The notes beneath the pieces were generated by a model, which saw only the letters and a program-made list of their open reading frames with translations, had not been told where the DNA came from and made no database searches. DNA of 64,000 nt, taken from NCBI GenBank assembly GCA_036785705.1, contig JAWUZG010000084.1, positions 7,251,001-7,315,000 of the forward strand, written 5' to 3'. The DNA is from Acanthornis magna (taxonomy: Eukaryota; Chordata; Aves; Passeriformes; Acanthizidae). A program made the translations under genes and the position numbers. This document shows, one piece after another, positions 57,044 through 64,000 of the stretch. Within the stretch, counting starts at the first letter, position 1. Each line of letters starts with the position of its first letter.

Positions 57044-60000
57044 CCCAGTATTCAGAATTATCCTTAAGGTTGTGAGAAGATACATTCCAACATAATCCTG
57101 TTAGCATTCATTATGGCCCTGTTGTCAGTGAATGTCTCTGATTCCTTGTTGAATATGCCGATGCCATCTGCCTCTGCAGCTGCCCGTGGCTGTAAGATCC
57201 AGAAAAGCACTGTTAAATGAGTAAATAAATATTTTTGTCTTTTCTGTTTTAAAATGATCTCCTACTCTATTCATCAGATGGCCCTTATTTGTAGAAGTAC
57301 AGGACGTGGCAAAAAGCTCACATTCACTGCTAAGTAAAATCTGAGTCGCATCCCTCTTCAGTCATTTTCTCACCAAACTGATGACTCCAAGATTGTTTTT
57401 CTGAGTGCTGACTGTAACTACCAGTTCGAGTTGAGCATCAGAAAGACCTGCTTTGGTCTACTTTTCTCAAGGTGTACAATTATATTTGTTTTCCCTCTCT
57501 TGTTTGAACCAGTATTTTCATTTGAGATGACCAGGGTGTTTAGAAACTTACGTTTCTAACTGTATATTTAGGAGTGGGATTTTAAGCTTTAAAAATATCA
57601 GACTGCTTTCTCTGTTAGTACTGAATATTATTTGAGTTAGCAAGAGTGTTTAGAAAATAACATTTTTGAAAATCAAGAAATTGTCATTGTACTGAAGAAA
57701 AAGGCTTACCTTCTCAGTAGGTATAAATCACTGTTATGATTATTACTTATATCACTGCTTGTTATCAATTAAAGATCTGTACCAAGGAATATTCAGCTGT
57801 TTTGCTAGCTTTGTCTTATTCTCTGAAGAGATAAATCTAACGGTAAAAGTTAAACTTTAGCCCATGAAGACCACTGATCCTGTCTTGGTTGAATTTTAAC
57901 CACAAAACAGACCAGAGATACCAAAGAATGTATTTTTTGTGAGAGATGAAGATACCATATTCTATTGTGTTTGAATATTGTGATGAGGTAATATCTGTCA
58001 TTTTGATTAAGAAGCCTAGTTAGTGGTAATTAAAATAAATAAAATGGTTGCATACATTTGTTAAAGCAAAAAAAAAAAATTCAGTCTCAAAGACTGGATT
58101 TAAAATTTAAAGTCAGGAAGTTTATCTCTGTGTACTGTAGGAGAGATTTAAAGTTATCTGTTATAATTCTTTTATTTCTGCACGATCTTATTTTTGCATA
58201 TTTTATGATATAAATTACTGTAGATATATTAAAGTAGTATTTTGTAATTGTTCTCTGTTATGATACTTTGTTCATATCTGTATTCTTTCCACCCATTTAG
58301 TGCATTTATAATGTTGCAGTCTTTAATTTTTTTCAAATTGCACTCCCCTGAAGGTAGATCAGTATCTCTGGTATCAAATTCAAAGCAGAATCAGTATTTC
58401 CAAGAAAAGACAAGAAAATTTGACATGTTCTTGGTGTCTTCCTCCCAGAAAATGGGAAATAAAAACCTCCCAAAGTCTGCTGTCTCACTCACAGTCAGAC
58501 AGAAATCATAGGACATCCATCGACTTTGAACAACTTGAAAATAAACAACTATTACTTGTGCCAAAATGAGCAAACTATATAAAGATGAACAAATATATCC
58601 TGAAGTGTTTTGTCTCTTTACTTCCCTGAACCCTCTAATCAGAAAGCTTTAGCTTTCCTTTAGCACTGAAGAAAATCTTCCAGTGGTGTGAACTCCTAAC
58701 CTGTAAGAGGACATCCGCTGATAGTATTTTTGTCTGAGTACAAATTATGGAATTGTCTAAAATGTATGTAATTTATTTGTTCTGTACTAATAGGCACCAT
58801 ACCAGGTAGGCATTTTTCTTTCACATATCCATTTTGTTGTGTTTTACTTGCTTTTGCTTTCTTTACTCTTGTTGCAAACATTGGGGGTGAGGAAGAGACG
58901 TGTGTGATGAGGCCAGAATCTGCAATAGGGATTTCTGTTAACTGCATGCTTTACACTTAGAGAATATTTTAGGAAATTGCTTATGAATTTGCTTGAGGCA
59001 TTATAATGCAAGTGCTTCAGTCTGTGGAATTTGTTACTGCTATTTTAGGTTGCTTTCAATTGCTTAGCTTTGAGCAGAACTTATTTTAAATTGGGCAAAT
59101 ATGAGATGATTTTAAAAATACAATGGAGTTGCTATGGTTCTTGCTACTGAATTTCTGGTGTGTTGATTAAATTCTAAATAAAACAGGTGCTAGAGTAATG
59201 GCCTTTACAAGTTAATTAATCTTCATTTTCAAAGAATGAGCTACCATTTGGCTTAGGTTTATTATATGTAAGTGTAAATTACAACGTGATTTACTGTTCT
59301 AAAGGAAAAGCCACTCTCTAAGGACTGGTCTTGCCAGTAAACTGGCATTGTGGCACATGGTGTAAGTTATGCACGCTTTTGGTTGAAAATATTTCCTTAG
59401 ATATATGTACAATCTGATTTATGGCTTATTCAAGAAATTTTGCTGAGGATATCAGTTTGAGGAAACGCCGCCCACTTAAATATCTTCTAATCTCCAAAAT
59501 AATATTGAAATTCCTCTTATGGTCATTAATGTCTTGATTTTACTTATGTGTGAAGTACTTCTATTTCAGGGCCAAAATTTTTTTCAGTACATGTGTGAAC
59601 ACTTGGAGAGACTTTATTTACAGTTCAGTAAGAAAGAGCTTTTTTGACATCATATAATATTGAAAGGGTATACTATATCCCTCTCATTCTCACTGAAGAA
59701 CACAGCTGTATGTTTAATCAGGCACCTTTTGGGGGGATTGATCTAGTTTTTGTTTTTCAGATCACATCAAAGTCAAGTCTGTTGAGGAGAAAAAAGGAAT
59801 GTTCTACAAAATGCAGTGAGTATAAGTCACAGATTTCTATATTTTTCTGACAGAATTCAGTAAGATTTTCACTTTAAGCAGAAAGTTGTCCTTTTTTTCT
59901 CTTTTTGCTGTGCACCCACTCAGTACCAAAGTCAACTTCACTTATGAACTCTAATAATCACAGGGCTCATAAGCTTTGATGTGATTCAAACCCTTTACAA

Positions 60001-61095
60001 AGTCCCAACTGCTTTCTGATTCTCATGCCATCAAAATGGTAGGTCAGACTGTGGCCTGGATAACTGTGTCCTCACTGGCAAGTGACACTGCTGATTCTTT
60101 TATTTAGTGAGACAGTCACTTGGAGGGCACATCTGGACTTGCCATTACCACAGTGCCTGCAGCATTAGCCCACCTCGTGGCAGTCCCACCCAATCACTGC
60201 ACTTGCACAGCAGTGAACCTGGGGCACAGCGTTGCCCAGTGCTGGTGTTTTGTTATCATGTGCACTTTTTTGGAACAGAGGTGAAATTTTCAGAAGCCCA
60301 GCAGGCATGCTGACATTGTGTGCCACCCCTGCTCTTTCAAATCAAGGGAGCTTGAAGATGCACTGCTTCAGCTCAAAGGGTTATGCCATTTTTACAGCAG
60401 TAACAGAACACAGTAAGTGTAATTCACCCTTAGGGTGTTGAGGTATGTACTTGTCATGAGTTCATTCTCCTGTCCTGAGGTGTTAAATCATTTCCCATCT
60501 CTGTCAATTTTGAGATATTTTAGTTAGAGCACAGCTTTTGTGTCTGGCTCCCCAACACAATTAACTGTGCTCACACCTGTTGTGACTTCTCCTTTCCTCT
60601 GCACTCCTGGTTTATTTTGTATGCTCTTCTGTCTTGGCTCAGTAAAATGCTGTTCCCACAACTCCTCATGCTTTTTGCCACAGACCAGATGAACACTCTG
60701 CATTACCCTCTGTAAGTCCCATGTATGCCCAGTGTTGTCTTGACATGTCAGTGTGTTTTGGTGAACAGCAGTGGAGCTCTCTGGGAGAGAAGGAGAGAAG
60801 GCAGCAGCCTGTCAGATCCATGGCTGTGCCCTGTCCCCTGCCCAGAGGTGAGTGGTGTCAGGCAAAGAAGGGAATGAGGAATTCGAATACAGGCTGGAAG
60901 TATCTCAAAGGCGATGTTGCCAGGATGGGATGTTTGGGGATGGGAACAGCTGGGAAGTGCAAAATGGTTGAGCTTGTGTAGGAACTTCAGTAGAGTAGAA
61001 CATCATCTTCCCAAATGCTGGAGAAGAAACTTCCATTATGTCAGTGACTCCTAGAATTAAACCTCTTGTTAAACAAAATAGAGCTCTTACAGTAA

Positions 61096-61290
61096 GCTCC
61101 ATGTATTTTTCCTTTTTCTTCCTTATCCTCTTTTTTCCCTTTATGCCTTTTTCACTCCTTTTCAATACCTTCATTTCCTCAGTTGATTTTTTTTTCATTT
61201 CTCAAAAGATTTCTTTTTTCTTCCACAAATCCCTTTCTTGTTTCTCCTTTTGATGTGTCTTTTCTCTCTGTTTCCCTTTCAACCCTCAGA
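61096..61290. repeat. Pyrimidine-rich tract
   Basis: About 200 bp in which the plus strand is overwhelmingly C and T (for example TTTTTCCTTTTTCTTCCTTA). The opposite strand is purine-rich and gives chance Lys/Glu-rich frames. Confidence 0.75.
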
Positions 61291-64000
61291 GCTTATTTTA
61301 GTCTCTTTTCTGTATTTGTTACATGGAGGAGAGCTATTGAAAAATTAAAAGTAGATTGCATGGGATTTTCTTATTTCTCTTTTTCCTCTAGAGGCCTGTT
61401 TCTCTTCCCTGCTATTTCTATGAAGTTTACCATCCCCAAATGCTTCCTTCCCCTTTGTCCAAATTATTTTACTCATCTTTTGCTCTCTTCCTCAGTCGTT
61501 CAACTTCCCCTTCACGTATTAGTGCTTGATATTTGATTTCTCAGGCAGGGTGAGGATTTGTGGCAGCATTCTGGATAAATTCTCCGATCTGTACCTCAGC
61601 TCTACTGACAAACACTAATTTCTCAACTGCATCTACACTGGCTTTTTGTTCCTTTTTTTTCCTATTTCACCCTCAGTAGTCGCAGCTAGGTTGGCAGTAT
61701 TAAGTGCTACAGCCACATTATAACCACAGCCTTGTATAACCCATTAAAGATCAGCTCTGTATGACATTGTAATTTTAATAGCAGTTGCTGGCAGCCTATC
61801 TCTGCTTGTTCTCCTATTATTACAACCACCAGTAGAGCTGTTCTACTGGGAAATTTCAAGTGTAGACAAAGCTTTAATCAACAGTAATCTGATCCTTTAA
61901 AAATGCAACACCAATTCATTTATTTCTCATTTCACATATGAAATTTTAATAGGTACAATCACCCTTAAGGATGTTTCAAATATTAACATTATGCACAATT
62001 ACAAAACAGAATCTTTTTTCTGTATGAAACTATTAGCATCTTTGAACCAAGTAAGTAGTTTTCTGTGCAGACATCAAGTTTACTATCAATCAGAAACTTA
62101 TTAACAGCTGTGTTAGTCCTAATTAAGTGCAAAGCAATGGCAGACTTTTTAATTAAGTCTTATTTTCCTAAGAGGAGCCTGATGGGGTTTTTTTTCCTTT
62201 CTCTTTCCCACCTCCATCCTTATTTATTGTGCAAAGTCGGCTTTAAAAATAACTGGGACACAAGATGGGGCCATTGACATGGGGCCAGGGCACCAGGAAA
62301 TATTTCCTTTAGGCTGTATTGTGATTATACTGACCATATTTTATTCCTCTGGTTTTGCAAAATAATTCTGATTTTTTTAAGCTTTTCTGCAGTGTTTTTC
62401 ATTTTGATATCTTTTTTAGCTCTCCTTTTGCCTGAAGTGTATTTCCTATATACTCAGTTTCAACAGAAGTAGAATTGAATTTTAGTGTATAAATTCACAA
62501 CAGAGAAAGTGGAAATGTGGGACATCAGCAGAAAGGTCCTCGTTGCCTCACTAGACCTGTGTGTGTGCGGTACAATGTAGTAAATGCTCCGTTGTTATGA
62601 GAAAGAGTTAGCCTCACAGGGAAGTTGAAATTTAGAAGTTTCTAGAAGCATTTGATTTTCTTAGTCCTGAGCAGTGCCAAGTGGTATAATTGCCCTTGTG
62701 AAGGAGGGGAAGTGCCCTGCAAACTCTGTTAGTCTGCACTTCCTACCCATCACTATTTAAGCTGGAGGATTTCTGTAACCACAAACCATGGATGGATTGT
62801 TACTTTGCCCAGAGGATAAGTAAGAGGGAAGACCAAACTCTTACTGCTCTTGACAAAGTATCGTCAAGCACAAATATTTTTCTTTACCATTATAGGTATA
62901 AAATTCCTTTACCTGAGCTCTGTTCAGTCTACATTTTAACCTGAGATAAAATGTCTCAAGGTAAATCTAGACCCTGATGATCTCACAGTCACACCAAGGA
63001 CTCCTGTGAAACGCTGACAATTTCAGGGCATGAGGATCTGTCTCCTGCAGTTTAAACAGAGGGTGGATCACCACATGAGGTGAATTTCAGGGTTTACTTC
63101 TCAAACCAAATCCCTGGGTTTGCTCTTGCATTTTTTAGGCAGCAGACGGTTTTCCTTTGGACAATGTGATCAGCAGGAAAAAATTAACGTGCTCCTGTCA
63201 AAAGGTGCTCCAAATGTGCAAGGAGGGAGGGATCAAGGCGTTGTTCAGCAAGTTTAAAGGGAAGCTTAAAAGCCATTAAACCTCATGATGTTGGCTAGCT
63301 AGGCTTAACACTGTGAGCTCTGGGGAGCAGGAATTGTTTTCTAAGGGTTTGCAGACCACTTGTTGCAACCTGAGCTGGCTTGAGCCTAAGGCACTGATGT
63401 AATGTAAGCACTGAGGTCAGTAAAATCATAGTAGCAGTTGTGGTGGCTTTAAAAATGCTCTGGCTCAATTATGGCAGTAAATCCAAGTCTAGATATAGCA
63501 GCTCTTCATTTATGGGCACACAGGTATGTCATAATTGTCTATAATAGGGTATGATGGAAATTAAAATGGCAACACTTCACCTCCTGCTTTGTGGAGCAAG
63601 CTAGTGAATTTTTTTTCATGTACACCTATTGTGTGGTTTCTGTACTGTTTCCAGCACATGTTCTGGGTTTGTATATTTAGAAGTTTCTGTTCAGTAATCA
63701 ATATGTGGTCTGCTCTGGTTCATTACAGCTGCAGGGGTTAATGAATGACTATTGTTGATACATTGTCTGATGTTAAAACTTAATCCATATTTGAGTCTAA
63801 TGCCAGCTTTGTTTCCAGGAAGAAAGAACTGAGATAATGGCTAGGCATATTTTAAAGAGAATAGGGGTTTTATAATGGTTATGGATCATTTTTATACCTC
63901 GGTTATCTTGAGTACACTGGAGCTATATGCTTCAGGTTTGTCCAAGTCTGATTACTTTTTTCCTCTTTAATAAAAAGCAGAATACGCTCATGAATTTCTC

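Larger units (their letters stand above)
53036..64000. other. Gene-poor DNA downstream of STK33
   Basis: No exon, RNA gene or further transposon recognised. LMO1 is the next gene after STK33 in mammals. Its LIM-domain Cys/His patterns are absent, so it must lie beyond the window if synteny holds. Short tandem duplications and a pyrimidine-rich tract are listed separately. The DNA at 60.1-61.0 kb is slightly GC-richer and has short open frames without recognisable domains. Confidence 0.55.

Noticed and set aside
53036..64000. LMO1 exons, expected further along by synteny
   Set aside because: No LIM-domain CxxC...HxxC patterns seen in any frame, so the gene must lie outside the window.

Overview
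The window is vertebrate nuclear DNA, almost certainly from a bird and probably a songbird. It is AT-rich and gene-poor, with split genes carrying GT-AG splice sites. It holds a 5'-truncated CR1 LINE in the inverted orientation typical of avian introns and a short endogenous-retrovirus LTR/primer-binding-site remnant of a kind I associate with passerines. There are no bacterial-type operons, and nearly all open frames are chance.

Layout. (1) Bases 1458-4957, plus strand: the last five exons of TRIM66 (TIF1-delta), encoding the end of the PHD finger, the whole bromodomain and the basic C-terminus. All five join in frame. (2) About 4958-39361: a 34 kb gene-poor interval. It has a small isolated CpG-rich patch (13.06-13.41 kb, candidate ancestral STK33 promoter), a CR1 element (13.45-14.08 kb) and a degenerate array of a roughly 22-bp unit (32.49-33.17 kb). 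A second array of the same unit in the opposite orientation lies at 38.55-39.12 kb. (3) 39362-51352, plus strand: six recognisable exons of the serine/threonine kinase gene STK33, in correct order and largely with intact splice sites, but carrying an in-frame TGA, a 1-nt deletion, missing exons and loss of several near-invariant kinase residues. I read this as a unitary pseudogene at its original locus. Old CR1-like LINE remnants sit in its introns (44.0-45.15 kb). (4) 51353-64000: no gene recognised; an ERV fragment (52.9-53.04 kb), small tandem duplications and a long pyrimidine-rich tract (61.1-61.3 kb).

How it fits together. TRIM66 followed by STK33 in the same direction is, from memory, the arrangement on human 11p15.4, so the synteny is conserved. 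Both are known in mammals mainly from the testis/germline. TRIM66 looks fully functional here while its neighbour STK33 appears to have decayed. The two most noteworthy items are the apparent loss of STK33 and the inverted pair of 22-bp-period arrays, whose unit centres on TTC-N(2-4)-GAA palindromes and whose second copy ends about 240 bp before the first recognisable STK33 exon.
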